A stretch of 64,000 nucleotides of DNA from contig JACCEP010000017.1 of NCBI GenBank assembly GCA_013416395.1, forward strand, positions 1-64,000, read 5' to 3'. Position 1 is the stretch's first letter. Every line of letters starts with the position of its first letter. Of this stretch, positions 1-7,563 are shown in pieces. The translations under genes were made by a program, and so were the position numbers. The notes under the pieces are model-generated. The model did not search any database and had not been told where the DNA came from. It was given only the letters and a program-made list of their open reading frames with translations. This stretch comes from Alcaligenaceae bacterium (GTDB lineage Bacteria; Pseudomonadota; Gammaproteobacteria; Burkholderiales; Burkholderiaceae_B).

Positions 1-65
1 TGATGTTCGGTGATTTGCTTTACCGCTTCGAGTTTGAATTCTTCCGTAAATCGGGCCGTGCTCAT
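1..65 (-). CDS. IS3-family transposase OrfA, N-terminus (runs off edge)
   Basis: Only the first 21 residues are inside the window: MSTARFTEEFKLEAVKQITE and one more. This is the usual opening of the OrfA helix-turn-helix protein of IS3-type elements, which binds the IS ends and is joined to OrfB by programmed frameshifting. The ATG is at 63-65 and the gene continues past position 1. Family membership rests on this short but characteristic N-terminus; the IS3 subgroup cannot be given. Confidence 0.75.
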   Translation of the reverse strand, partial: MSTARFTEEFKLEAVKQITEH

Positions 66-126
66 AATCATCTCCTCACTGAGTATTATGAGGCTAAAAA
101 CTGTCTAGCAAACCCTGGCCGATTCA
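1..126 (-). mobile_element. End of an IS3-family insertion sequence
   Basis: The window opens inside an insertion sequence whose orfA start reads leftwards off the edge. Positions 103-126, read on the minus strand, begin TGAATCGGCCAGGGTTTGCT and continue to a TAGACA box, which resembles the terminal inverted repeat of IS3-family elements. The other end lies outside the window, so the terminus cannot be confirmed by pairing. The IS end coincides with the stop codon of the neighbouring DUF2971 gene, so the insertion probably trimmed that gene. Confidence 0.7.
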
Positions 127-675
127 ACCATCAATGCTGTTCAGCATGGCCTTTACGCTTTTGAAGAGTGCTGGATGCAGCCACGGGCTGAGGGTTATTC
201 TTTTGATCGCCTGTAGGTTGATCTGTAGTTCAAAGGATGCTCGTTCCTCCTCCCTCGACTCCCAGAGCAAGCGCACCTCACTTTCTTGGGAGTATGGATA
301 GCGTTTGAGGAAAGGCAAGCGATGCCGATCAACAGGGGTACTGCGGATATCGTCGATCTTTACGTACTCCACTTCTTTTATCTGCAGGCCGGGAACTCCA
401 GAAATGGAGGATTGGAGAAGCTGCGCATCAAATGTGATTCGGACGCCAGAAGATGTTGGAGCAAAGATGCGCCAGTGATGATACGTCTCCGAGGCGCGTG
501 TAAAGCAGAGTGCAAGCACCGACTTAAGCTTGCATTTTTCCCGGTACAGAGTCACGAAGCTTGAGTCATTCTTGTCATCCCAGGTCATCGGGTTGAGGAG
601 AGTTAGCTGCTGATTTTTAAGTATGTGAATCAGTGACGGAAGGTCGGTATACCTAGAAAAATTAATTTGACCCAC
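124..675 (-). CDS. DUF2971 family protein, 3' end probably cut by an IS
   Basis: The 183-residue protein has the layout of DUF2971 proteins: an N-terminal segment around FSRYTDLPSLIHIL, then LTLLNPMTWDDKNDS near residues 25-39, a CFTRASETYHHWRIFA segment near 57-72, and a C-terminal region with EVRLLWE. The function of DUF2971 is not settled; relatives turn up in abortive-infection-like and mobile contexts. The start is GTG at 675, preceded by GGGGAGG at a good distance. The stop TGA (124-126) is the first triplet of the flanking IS terminus, so the natural C-terminus is probably missing. It sits alone among cargo genes. Confidence 0.6.
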   Translation of the reverse strand: MGQINFSRYTDLPSLIHILKNQQLTLLNPMTWDDKNDSSFVTLYREKCKLKSVLALCFTRASETYHHWRIFAPTSSGVRITFDAQLLQSSISGVPGLQIKEVEYVKIDDIRSTPVDRHRLPFLKRYPYSQESEVRLLWESREEERASFELQINLQAIKRITLSPWLHPALFKSVKAMLNSIDG

Positions 676-906
676 GTGATAGCCTCCCCACGAGATAAAA
701 AAATGGACGACATGCCACAGACTAAGGGCGACCGGATAAGCATATTAAATCTATTAATCTTCATTGAGCAGAAACTGCTATCCTGGACTTAGGGGAGCCT
801 AAAAAGTATTGGATAAACGAACCGTCCGCTTCTGGCCGAAAACCGCTTTCCCCAACTAGCAGAAAACGCCTCTGACCGACTATTTTCATGCTCCCATCTC
901 AGAGGA

Positions 907-1428
907 TCAAAAAAGCAGTGCTGTGTCTTCTGCTGTTCTTTTTACAGCAGCCATTACGCACTGGTGTTCGCTGTGAGCTATCAACAGACCGCTTGGGCGA
1001 TGAAAGTTCGCAATACGTTTTCCACTTTGCACATCATAAATTCTGATTGTGGAAAAACCATTGAGACTTCCCCAAGTTTTGTGGCTAGTTACTTTCCCCA
1101 TAATAAGAACACCATAACCCTTATCTCGGGCAATCTTCAAAGCGATCTCGTCTGGCGCCAAATTGCCACCGGAATGAATATCTGTGGACTCGTGCCTTAA
1201 CACGCTACCTTGAACAATCCGATTATCTAGTTTTGCTTCAAGAAAAGACACAAAATAGTCAGTGCTTTCTTCTACAAAATCTGGATTGCCTTCAAAGCGG
1301 GGAATGAAAATCACCGCGTTAGATTGAATGTTAGAGATCTGATCTTGTTTGATATTTACGATGGATGGATTCGCACACGCTTGTAGTAAAACTAAAAGGA
1401 ATACAAAAAATGCTTTGAAAATCGCCAT
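907..1428 (-). CDS. Putative outer-membrane lipoprotein, unknown function
   Basis: A 173-residue protein that I do not recognise. Residues 1-18 form a signal peptide ending in a lipobox LLQAC, so Cys18 would be lipidated and the protein anchored in the envelope. The remainder (FIPRFEGNPDF, DKGYGVLIMGKVTSH, IRIYDVQSGKRIANF) looks like a compact beta-rich periplasmic domain of the type seen in lipoproteins that form ring- or trough-like structures, but this is only an impression. The ATG at 1426-1428 has a clear AAGGAG upstream. It is a single-gene unit flanked by the recurrent TTCTGGCCG motif and by a MITE-like element. Confidence 0.5.
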   Translation of the reverse strand: MAIFKAFFVFLLVLLQACANPSIVNIKQDQISNIQSNAVIFIPRFEGNPDFVEESTDYFVSFLEAKLDNRIVQGSVLRHESTDIHSGGNLAPDEIALKIARDKGYGVLIMGKVTSHKTWGSLNGFSTIRIYDVQSGKRIANFHRPSGLLIAHSEHQCVMAAVKRTAEDTALLF

Positions 1429-1569
1429 ATCACTCCTTGAATGATTTTTTTAACTAACAGTTAAGAATTCTAGGCTACTTCCATGCGTCATACTGAGGTG
1501 TGGCCTCAAGCCATTAACCCAAAGGTTTCGGCACTAATCACCCTCTTTGCGTCAACGTCGGCTTTTGGC

Positions 1570-1730
1570 CTAGTGTGTTGAAAAACTCGAAATTTGCCGA
1601 GCAACCTGCAGCCAACAAAAAATCGACCCTTCAGATCGCTCCACACTCGACGATCTGACTCGCGGTAATGGGTGAGCGACCCTGGGAAGTAGGATTGAGT
1701 GAAGTTAAATCGAGTTTTTCAACACACTAG
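1570..1730. mobile_element. 161-bp MITE-like element with perfect terminal inverted repeats
   Basis: The ends 1570-1590 and 1710-1730 are perfect 21-bp inverted repeats, starting CTAGTGTGTTGAAAAACTCG on the left. The 119-bp interior has no coding potential. Outside the perfect repeat the similarity continues imperfectly (left GGCTTTTGGCC; right, reverse complement, CGCTTTCGGCC), so the element may have inserted in, or captured, the recurrent TTTGGCC-type palindrome of this region. Size and structure fit a non-autonomous derivative moved in trans by some transposase. Similarity of the tip to IS1182-like ends is only a guess. Confidence 0.65.
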
Positions 1731-1795
1731 GCCGAAAGCGGCCGTTATGAGCTCTATGAAACTTGATGAGACAGTGTATGTCAGATCAAGTCTGA
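1730..1795 (+). repeat. Composite intergenic repeat, copy 1 (ends in TCAGATCAAGTCTGA)
   Basis: GGCCGAAAGCGGCC at 1730-1743 is followed about 40 bp later by the palindrome TCAGATCAAGTCTGA at 1781-1795. The same pair of motifs with the same spacing recurs at 7568-7627. The two copies bracket the radC-to-nuclease cargo segment in the same orientation. Confidence 0.5.
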
Positions 1796-1802
1796 GTTAA
1801 TA

Positions 1803-1925
1803 CAATTTATATTTCTACACGTCGAGCTTCCATTCCCCCCGGACTGTGTTGATCTGCACTGTGTTCGAAACTCCATTGAAATTCAGAGACGCACCAAGGC
1901 GCGTCTGGTGGCGCTCGCCGCGCAG
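1803..1925 (+). repeat. Direct repeat A, left copy
   Basis: About 120 bp starting TTTATATTTCTACACGTCG are repeated at 40961-41083 on the same strand with roughly 85% identity by eye, including the stretch GGCGCGTCTGGTGGCGCT. Similarity starts sharply at the left boundary and ends at GCCGCGCA. The two copies enclose about 39 kb holding the plasmid block and the Zorya genes. No gene is evident inside this copy. Confidence 0.75.
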
Positions 1926-2233
1926 CCGGTAATCGCAGTCAGTTTCTTATGGCTTGGGTCCGTTGCCATGAGTTCGCCGTCTAAAGCGCCGACTGTATCA
2001 CTTCGCTTCGCACTTCAAGTGACTTTCGCGGCATAAACCGGTCGCGTGCGCTCCCTATTTATTCCACGTTCCCTTTCCGCTTGTCGCTGCATGATCCAGC
2101 ACGGCAGGGCGACGAACTCACAGCAACGGTGACAAACCGAGCCAAGCGTAGTACTGCGAAGACCGCAAAACCTACGTCAGGCTCGGAATCTTCAGCCCCG
2201 GTAGCAGTGGAGAAAATCTGAATAGGAGCGTAA
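1926..2233. other. Gene-poor stretch upstream of radC; possible gene remnant
   Basis: No intact gene is visible. On the plus strand an open frame runs to a TGA at about 2219 and ends in a low-complexity tail (KRSTAKTAKPTSGSESSAPV). This could be the C-terminus of a truncated plasmid-type protein. A Shine-Dalgarno-like AGGAG at about 2224 belongs to the following gene. Confidence 0.3.
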
Positions 2234-2770
2234 ATGATGCAAGACGACAATCCCACCCAATCCCTCGGCTATGACAACATGAATCAAGGCCGACCCCTGT
2301 ATGTACGCAGTAAGACGGGGCGCTACAAGATCGCGACGGATGCTCAGGTGTTGGCAGCCGCCCGAGCTGTCGCCGAAAACCTTATAGCTGGACGTGATTT
2401 GATGGATAAACCACAAACCGTTAAGGCTTATTTGCGGGCAAAGCTGGGTGGTTTAGGTCATGAGGTGTTCGCCGTGCTATTTCTCGACAATCGGCTCAAA
2501 GTCATTCGTTACATGGAAATGAGCCATGGCACGCTAACACAGACCAGTGTCTATCCCCGCGAAGTGGTCAAGGCGGCGCTTCGCTTGAATGCGGCTGCTG
2601 CGATCATCGCGCATAATCATCCTAGTGGAACGCCAGAAGCGAGTAGCGCAGATATAGCCATGACTGCCCATCTAAAACACGCGCTAGGGCTTGTCGATGT
2701 GCGCCTGCTTGATCATGTCATTGTTGCTCAAAGCAGCACAAACTCACTGGCAGAGAAGGGCCAGGTTTAA
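2234..2770 (+). CDS. radC: Short RadC-family JAMM/MPN protein of mobile elements
   Basis: A 178-residue protein with the RadC MPN domain. The metal-binding JAMM signature is intact: AHNHPSGTPEASSAD near residues 126-140 supplies the HxHx(7+)SxxD ligands. The upstream segment GHEVFAVLFLDNRLKVIRY is the usual RadC beta-hairpin, and LVDVRLLDHVIVA follows the motif. Chromosomal RadC is about 220 residues with an N-terminal helix-hairpin-helix; that part is absent, as in the short YeeS-like versions common on islands and plasmids. Despite its name, a repair role for RadC is not established. ATG at 2234 follows TAGGAGCG. Confidence 0.85.
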   Translation: MMQDDNPTQSLGYDNMNQGRPLYVRSKTGRYKIATDAQVLAAARAVAENLIAGRDLMDKPQTVKAYLRAKLGGLGHEVFAVLFLDNRLKVIRYMEMSHGTLTQTSVYPREVVKAALRLNAAAAIIAHNHPSGTPEASSADIAMTAHLKHALGLVDVRLLDHVIVAQSSTNSLAEKGQV

Positions 2771-3060
2771 TTGTTCTGTCTTGCAGGCAGCAGCTCAGTA
2801 ACGTTCCAGCGAACACACCTTGACACCTGCTGATGCCGACGTAATGATTAGTCGGGGTGTGACGGGCTGAGATCTCATGGACCAGCAATGTTTTGAAAAT
2901 ACTGTCGAACAGTATTCGCTAGACCGGACGGGTGAGAGGTTTTATTCTTGCTAAAATAGTCCATGGCGCGAAAGGGCGATCCAGCAGCATTAGGCGGACA
3001 GCTCTGCGTGACTCGCGGAACGGCATATTTTCTAGATCTGCTTGTCGACGATGCTGTGGG
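2771..3060. other. Intergenic region between radC and the LprI-like gene
   Basis: No gene is recognised. Short open frames on the plus strand lack start signals and family features. The stretch AATACTGTCGAACAGTATT (2897-2915) is a perfect inverted repeat of 7 bp arms with a short spacer and could be an operator or the stem of a terminator; no T-tract follows it. Confidence 0.3.
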
Positions 3061-4005
3061 CTACTGCTGCGAATACCCTTGAGATGGACTAGTGTCTCGC
3101 CTATATTGAATGACTATCCCAATATCCTCAGCATACATAAAGGCATTAACCACCCATTCTGTAACCAGCTTATCGCTGAGAGCCCACGACGGCTTTCCAG
3201 TCTCCATTATGATTTGCATTTGAATGTCTGCGCCGTATGCGTCATTACGGCAAGCTGGCGCCTTCAAGGGTAGCCCTTTGCTTACGTTTTCCAGTGCCCT
3301 AGATTCAGAAAAATGACAGGCTATTACTGCTGGTGGCATGTTTGCTGTTTGCGATAAAAGGCCGAGCCGCCCAACAACAATTGAGGAAATTAACATAAGC
3401 TGTTGCTGGTTGAATTTTCCTGACTCTTTTTTATCAGCAATAAGCCTGTTGATCTTGCCAGCAGCAACAAGAACAGCTAACTCCTTATTGGGAAGTGCCG
3501 CTATGGCTTTTTCCGCCTTGAGTGTATTGTCTAAAAAGTAGGCAGCGGACTTGGTTCTAAACTCTACCTCCTGCTCTCTAGTCAGCTTCTGACCTTCTAC
3601 ATGCAGAGAAGCTGGGTGCCTCAGCACGACTGCATTTTCGGTTTTCACGGGTGAGTCGATAAGAGCAGCGCCTTTATTGCTGGACGGCATGAGAGTAAGC
3701 TCATGTATTCTCTTTAGGTATGCGCTTCGCAGGCATTCCAAGTTCTCGCACTGATCCCGTTGTTTCAGCCAGGCTCGCTGGGCGTCGCGCAGTATAGATT
3801 TATTGCTCTGCGTTTCACGCGCCTTACGGTAGTGCTCAGCCAGGCGAACATCAAGTGCAGAGAGTTCTGGGACACCGCAGATAAGAATCTCAGCTTTGTT
3901 GGAGGCTTTCGAACAGTCAAAACTGGCTGCGTACGTCGCAGAATATTGCACGATAGAAACAGCGGTAAACGCAACGACAGCCAGTAGCGGTACAGGGATT
4001 TTCAT
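3061..4005 (-). CDS. Periplasmic protein with N-terminal LprI-like (DUF1311) domain
   Basis: A 314-residue exported protein. Residues 1-27 are a signal peptide (VAFTAVSIVQYSATYAAS). Residues about 28-105 match the LprI/DUF1311 lysozyme-inhibitor-like fold: SFDCSKA, EILICGVPELSALD, a long helix ending QRAWLKQRDQC, then CLRSAYLKRIHEL, with four conserved cysteines. The C-terminal 200 residues are unassigned; they include AELAVLVAAGKINRL-like helices and two further cysteines. LprI domains are known or proposed to bind lysozyme in the periplasm; a similar role here is inference. ATG at 4005 has a weak ribosome site. The gene is monocistronic and divergent from the membrane-protein gene at 4124. 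Confidence 0.65.
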   Translation of the reverse strand: MKIPVPLLAVVAFTAVSIVQYSATYAASFDCSKASNKAEILICGVPELSALDVRLAEHYRKARETQSNKSILRDAQRAWLKQRDQCENLECLRSAYLKRIHELTLMPSSNKGAALIDSPVKTENAVVLRHPASLHVEGQKLTREQEVEFRTKSAAYFLDNTLKAEKAIAALPNKELAVLVAAGKINRLIADKKESGKFNQQQLMLISSIVVGRLGLLSQTANMPPAVIACHFSESRALENVSKGLPLKAPACRNDAYGADIQMQIIMETGKPSWALSDKLVTEWVVNAFMYAEDIGIVIQYRRDTSPSQGYSQQ

Positions 4006-4123
4006 TCAAGATGACCAAGTTATGTCGAAAGGCAATCGCACCGATTTCGCACGTTCATCGTATTTGAGATGCCTAGTCAGCATTAGTTAACGTATCTTTC
4101 TATTCGCACAATAAAGGCTAGTT

Positions 4124-4792
4124 ATGGATAAGTTTAAGCGTTACTTAGGAGTGATGCTTTGCGTCATGCTTCTGGGGCTGTTTATTCCCGTCCCACAAAC
4201 ATATGACAGTGAGTACACAACAGGCGCTGAGCACCCCCAACGACTTACACCTATTGATAACACCATCATTACTAAGTTGTGGATATCGAATGATGCTGAC
4301 TGGATGTTGTGGCGATTTTCAACCAGCTATTTGAATATTTGTGACAAGGAAATGCTCGGTCTTCTAGATCGTAAGCCTCGCTGGCCTTGTTCTGATTTTG
4401 GCTTAATGGTTGCATTGGGCCATTACTCATTTTATTGGGAGAACATTGAAGCGCTGAACAGATTGGAGCCATCTTTAAATGAGAAGCAGCGCGCTGCATC
4501 AAATTTATCCAGGAATGCGAAAAACCTTACTTCTGATGAGCTCTGGAGTACAGCAGAGTTCCACGAATTGAACGAGGTGGCAGGAAAGGCGGTCGTCCAG
4601 TATCTCGACTCAATTAAAACCCATCTTTCGGTCAAGATTTATCTTATCAACTTCGCTCTTTTGATTTTTATTGCTCTTGGACTTCGCTACAGGCAGATAC
4701 TTGGCAATTTGATTTGGATGCCATTCTCGTCGCTTGGGCGTGTGTTCGTTAAAGGTGCCAAGAAAGCAAAGGACATTCATGACAAGATATGA
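4124..4792 (+). CDS. Hypothetical membrane protein with two transmembrane segments
   Basis: A 222-residue protein of unknown function. A hydrophobic segment at residues 7-25 (LGVMLCVMLLGLFIPVP) is a signal anchor or cleavable signal, and a second helix lies near residues 167-187 (IYLINFALLIFIALGL), followed by a basic tail with KGAKKAKD. The loop between them (about 140 residues) would be periplasmic and helix-rich, with two or three cysteines. The ATG at 4124 follows AAAGGC. It is divergent from the LprI-like gene, with about 118 bp between their starts, so the two may share a control region. No domain family was recognised. Confidence 0.5.
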   Translation: MDKFKRYLGVMLCVMLLGLFIPVPQTYDSEYTTGAEHPQRLTPIDNTIITKLWISNDADWMLWRFSTSYLNICDKEMLGLLDRKPRWPCSDFGLMVALGHYSFYWENIEALNRLEPSLNEKQRAASNLSRNAKNLTSDELWSTAEFHELNEVAGKAVVQYLDSIKTHLSVKIYLINFALLIFIALGLRYRQILGNLIWMPFSSLGRVFVKGAKKAKDIHDKI

Positions 4793-5106
4793 AAGAACGG
4801 CTACCTCGAGTTGCGCAACAAGATCGGTCGCTTTCTGTCTGTCGTCAGTTCAAGTCTGAACTAGGACGTCTGGACTACGCTTGGTGTCACAAGGGCGGCG
4901 TAATGAAGTCGCAAGAATTCCCCATTGAAATGGGGCCCCATTTGAGGACATCGCCAGTCTTTCAGTCTGGCAGAGCCTTCAAGCTCCCCAACCTAGTTGT
5001 GGCCCTTAAAGGCTCACACAGGACGCACATCAAGGATGTTCCCGAAAGCCGCATGAATACTAGCTTTTGGGAGAGTAAGCCCGGTGACAGTTTGTGGCAC
5101 GAATAG
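4789..5106 (+). CDS. Doubtful small ORF ending in a conserved repeated peptide
   Basis: The 105-codon frame starts 4 bp before the stop of the preceding gene (ATGA overlap). Its second half encodes SPVFQSGRAFKLPNLVVAL and, further on, ESRMNTSFWE and LWHE before the stop. The same peptide, with the same stop position, is encoded by the diverged copy at 43198-43372, and several of the differences are synonymous. That argues mildly for coding. The first 45 residues have no counterpart there. It could equally be a non-coding mobile-element end. No family recognised. Confidence 0.3.
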   Translation: MKERLPRVAQQDRSLSVCRQFKSELGRLDYAWCHKGGVMKSQEFPIEMGPHLRTSPVFQSGRAFKLPNLVVALKGSHRTHIKDVPESRMNTSFWESKPGDSLWHE

Positions 5107-5162
5107 TGCCACAGTTTTGCTGGCAGCCTCTCCACTGCTGCAAAGACTGTTCTACGGCTGTG
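4930..5162 (+). repeat. Direct repeat B, left copy
   Basis: About 175 bp (4930-5106), with weaker similarity continuing to about 5162 (GTTCTACGGCTGTGG), are repeated at 43198-43430 on the same strand. Shared runs include GACATCGCCAGTCTTTCAG and GGCTCACACAGGACGCACAT. Repeats A and B occur in the same order on both sides of the big insertion (A then B), at different spacing. A small hairpin GTGGCAC-GAATA-GTGCCAC sits at 5094-5112 in this copy. Confidence 0.7.
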
Positions 5163-5352
5163 GCAAATCATGTCGTAGACATCTGGACTAGTTTCAATCA
5201 GTTTCATACGGGGTACGACATAGGTACTGATTGTTTCTTACGGAATACGTTCGGTATGCAGGTGGTGTGCAAATCGATAACTTTAGAGATTCATGATGCG
5301 TACGTTATGGATGCATCTTGAGTCCTGATGGGGTGTGGCTAGCTCAGGCGCG

Positions 5353-5406
5353 AGCTAACAATTCATTCAAATCGCCAGTTGTTGGCGTTTTAACTCAAAA
5401 TTAGGT
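5353..5406 (+). repeat. attC-like integron recombination site
   Basis: The 54-bp site reads AGCTAAC (R''-like) followed by AATTCATTCAA, a central hairpin CGCCA-GTTGT-TGGCG, then TTAACTCAA (L'-like) and ATTAGGT (R'-like, expected GTTRRRY). CTAACAATTCATTCAA and TTAACTCAA are the same words found in the attC sites of aadA-type gene cassettes. The imperfect palindrome with a short unpaired centre is the expected architecture. The R' core has A instead of G at its first base. A cassette-style gene starts 10 bp downstream. No integrase gene is in the window. Confidence 0.7.
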
Positions 5407-5415
5407 TGCAAACGG

Positions 5416-5928
5416 ATGAATTTCATCAACGCAATTGCTGCAGAGGCTTTCCGGGCGATTACCGGTCGCCTCTTTACCGAAGCTCAGATCCGCCAAGTTG
5501 CGACTCATGCTGTGGGAAGATACTTGACCGATCTTCTGCCTGAGCCTGCAGATGATAGAGCGGCCCGTGAGCGAGCCGAAGAGGCGCGAAGCCATATTGA
5601 ACAGGCCAGTTCAATCATCTCGCAATTGCAATATGAACTCGGTTCGCAAACTAAGCAATTAGACAACGTTCTGGCAGAGATCGAAGAGAAGAAGCGGTTG
5701 GCTATGAAGTATGAAACGCTCGCAAAGACTGGACAGGAACAGTTCGCGGCATTTAAGTCCGAGATCGAAGGCGCTCTACGGCAAGAGCTAGCCAATCAGT
5801 CAGAGAAGGGTAAAACTGTACGTCGCCTCGCTTCTGGCTTTCTATGGCTCGTGACTTTAGTACTTGGTGCCGCACTGGGGGCCTATTTCAAGGAGTTACT
5901 CGCATGGCTTTACACATTTTTGGTCTAA
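5416..5928 (+). CDS. Cassette-like coiled-coil protein with C-terminal membrane anchor
   Basis: A 170-residue protein of unknown function. Residues about 50-135 are a strongly predicted coiled coil (EERAEEARSHIEQASS-type heptads through QSEKGKTVRRL), and residues 140-168 form a C-terminal hydrophobic segment (GFLWLVTLVLGAALGAYF, then LLAWLYTFLV). It is therefore probably a tail-anchored inner-membrane protein with a cytosolic coiled-coil stalk. The ATG lies 10 bp after an attC-like site, the normal position for the first ORF of a gene cassette. No second attC was found downstream. Confidence 0.5.
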   Translation: MNFINAIAAEAFRAITGRLFTEAQIRQVATHAVGRYLTDLLPEPADDRAARERAEEARSHIEQASSIISQLQYELGSQTKQLDNVLAEIEEKKRLAMKYETLAKTGQEQFAAFKSEIEGALRQELANQSEKGKTVRRLASGFLWLVTLVLGAALGAYFKELLAWLYTFLV

Positions 5929-6543
5929 GTATTCGTTACAGCCGACGGGCTCACGCCATTGCTGAATTCCAACGCTGAACGAGGGCTTCTGATTTTCACT
6001 GATGCCCGCTTCTGGCCGTAAACCATCATCCGCTAATCATGATGCTCTCCCCATGTGGGAGCGAGCCGAGAAGGGATGGGCTACTCGGCCTGAGATTGAT
6101 ATCCCGTACGCAAGTCTTGGCTGTACAGCCCACCGAGCGATCAACATGACCAAGGCTAATTCTCCTCCCGACTCCAATACGCGATCTGATAATTGAAGCG
6201 TGGTAGGTTTTGCTGTGCGAGGATGCGGAAATTCACCTTTATTTTTCCGGAGCTAGAGGCAATAGGCCAAGGCTAGGGGCCTGATCTGTCGACTGTAATG
6301 CATGATATGGTCTCCCGGACGTTTGAATGGGAAATATCCTGTGTCGTAAGGGCGACCAAGAACCGCACATCCGCTATTCGATAGATAGTCGGTCAAACTT
6401 TGCTATAGTGAATGTAAATAATATAGACGAAATAATTCTTGAAGTTACTCCGAGACGAATGAGGCCTAGCGCTAGCTGCACACCGGAGTGCACTAGCCTG
6501 TGTCTGTCGGCTCGTGGATAAGTCCAACCTGTAGCCATCTCAC
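5929..6543. other. Intergenic region, no convincing gene
   Basis: This 615-bp stretch holds only short frames without family features. CCCGCTTCTGGCCGTAAACC at 6004-6023 is one of the recurrent CTTCTGGCCG motifs of the left cargo region. The segment 6390-6450 is AT-rich (TATAGTGAATGTAAATAATA) and may carry the promoter for the gene at 6544. Confidence 0.4.
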
Positions 6544-7518
6544 ATGCAGATTCCGTACACAGCCACTAATTTCCCAACAGGATCGTCAACCCGCCTGATT
6601 GGCGACCAGACATTGACTTCAACGTGGACTGACATCGTTTGGTCCGCGATAACTGCAGGGAAACCTGGAGCCGCACACTTGTTGGCACACCGTTGGCATT
6701 CAATGGCAGACGTGGTCGTGCGCTCACACACGATATATGCCAATCTTCGCCAAGATGGGGCGGGAATTGGCCGCTCAACGCTCTACGACTCTCTTGATCC
6801 AACCGAAAAGGGAGCTACGTCTTATTTTCTGGGTATGGCGATGGCAAAGCTCTTCGCCGCAGAACTCTTTGGCACCCCTTGGCTATTCCATGTCTCGCAA
6901 GCAACCTCCGGCGGAGCAGGCATCGTCTTCAATCGAGGTTCTAAATCCCAGCCAGATCTAATTGGTCAGAGTTTGTCCGGCGATTGGATTGTCGTGGAAG
7001 CGAAGGGCCGAACTAATGGTTTGGACGGTAAGGCTCTGGAGAAAGCCAAGCGGCAGACAGAAATGATTCGAACAATCAACGGAAGTCTACCCACCCTCCG
7101 TGTCGCTCTTCAGGCTTACTTTGAAGATCGGTTACGAGTAAGGATTGACGATCCAACCGATGCCAAGCCGGAAGCTCTTGAGGTGGAGCTGGATCTAAAT
7201 GCCGCGTTGGCGAAGTATTACGCAGTGGCAACTGCTATCACTGCGAGGGATCCGACGATAGAGCGAGTGCGGGATCGAGAGTTTATGACACGTGTCGACA
7301 ATGACTCTGGCGTGACAATAGGACTGCAGTCCTCTGTCTGGGAGAGCGTGAAAGCTGGCAAGTTTCAGGATATTCGAGAGAACAGCGACCGTCTGGACGA
7401 GCGCATGACCGGCGCTGATGGGTCGGCGAACATCTATCCAGATGGTCTATTAGTAAGACTGGATGCTCGATGGTCGCCACAATTTATGAGTCGTGAGCCA
7501 GAGCTTAGAGATGGTTAG
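6544..7518 (+). CDS. Orphan protein with PD-(D/E)XK nuclease motif
   Basis: A 324-residue protein without a named family that I recognise. Near residues 138-155 it contains SQPDLIGQSLSGDWIVVEAK: PD, ten residues, then a hydrophobic strand with ExK, which is the active-site signature of PD-(D/E)XK nucleases. The N-terminal 130 residues are helical (TSYFLGMAMAKLFAAEL), and the C-terminal 150 residues carry no recognisable domain. Single-gene restriction-like or toxin effectors in defence-rich islands often look like this; a defence role is inference. The ATG at 6544 has only a weak ribosome site. It lies alone, between recurrent intergenic motifs and the end of the plasmid block. Confidence 0.5.
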   Translation: MQIPYTATNFPTGSSTRLIGDQTLTSTWTDIVWSAITAGKPGAAHLLAHRWHSMADVVVRSHTIYANLRQDGAGIGRSTLYDSLDPTEKGATSYFLGMAMAKLFAAELFGTPWLFHVSQATSGGAGIVFNRGSKSQPDLIGQSLSGDWIVVEAKGRTNGLDGKALEKAKRQTEMIRTINGSLPTLRVALQAYFEDRLRVRIDDPTDAKPEALEVELDLNAALAKYYAVATAITARDPTIERVRDREFMTRVDNDSGVTIGLQSSVWESVKAGKFQDIRENSDRLDERMTGADGSANIYPDGLLVRLDARWSPQFMSREPELRDG

Positions 7519-7563
7519 CGACCCGAGGTGGGTTCCCAGTAAGATCTTCCTATGACCGTTTCT

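Noticed and set aside
1803-1925. A conserved structured RNA as the explanation of repeat A
   Set aside because: No convincing conserved stem with compensatory changes was seen between the two copies.
4962-5207. Minus-strand frame across repeat B as a transposase fragment
   Set aside because: The diverged copy at 43.2 kb has stops in this frame, and no transposase motif could be matched with confidence.
5353-5406. A resident integron
   Set aside because: There is one attC-like site but no intI, attI or second attC; only a stray cassette can be supported.
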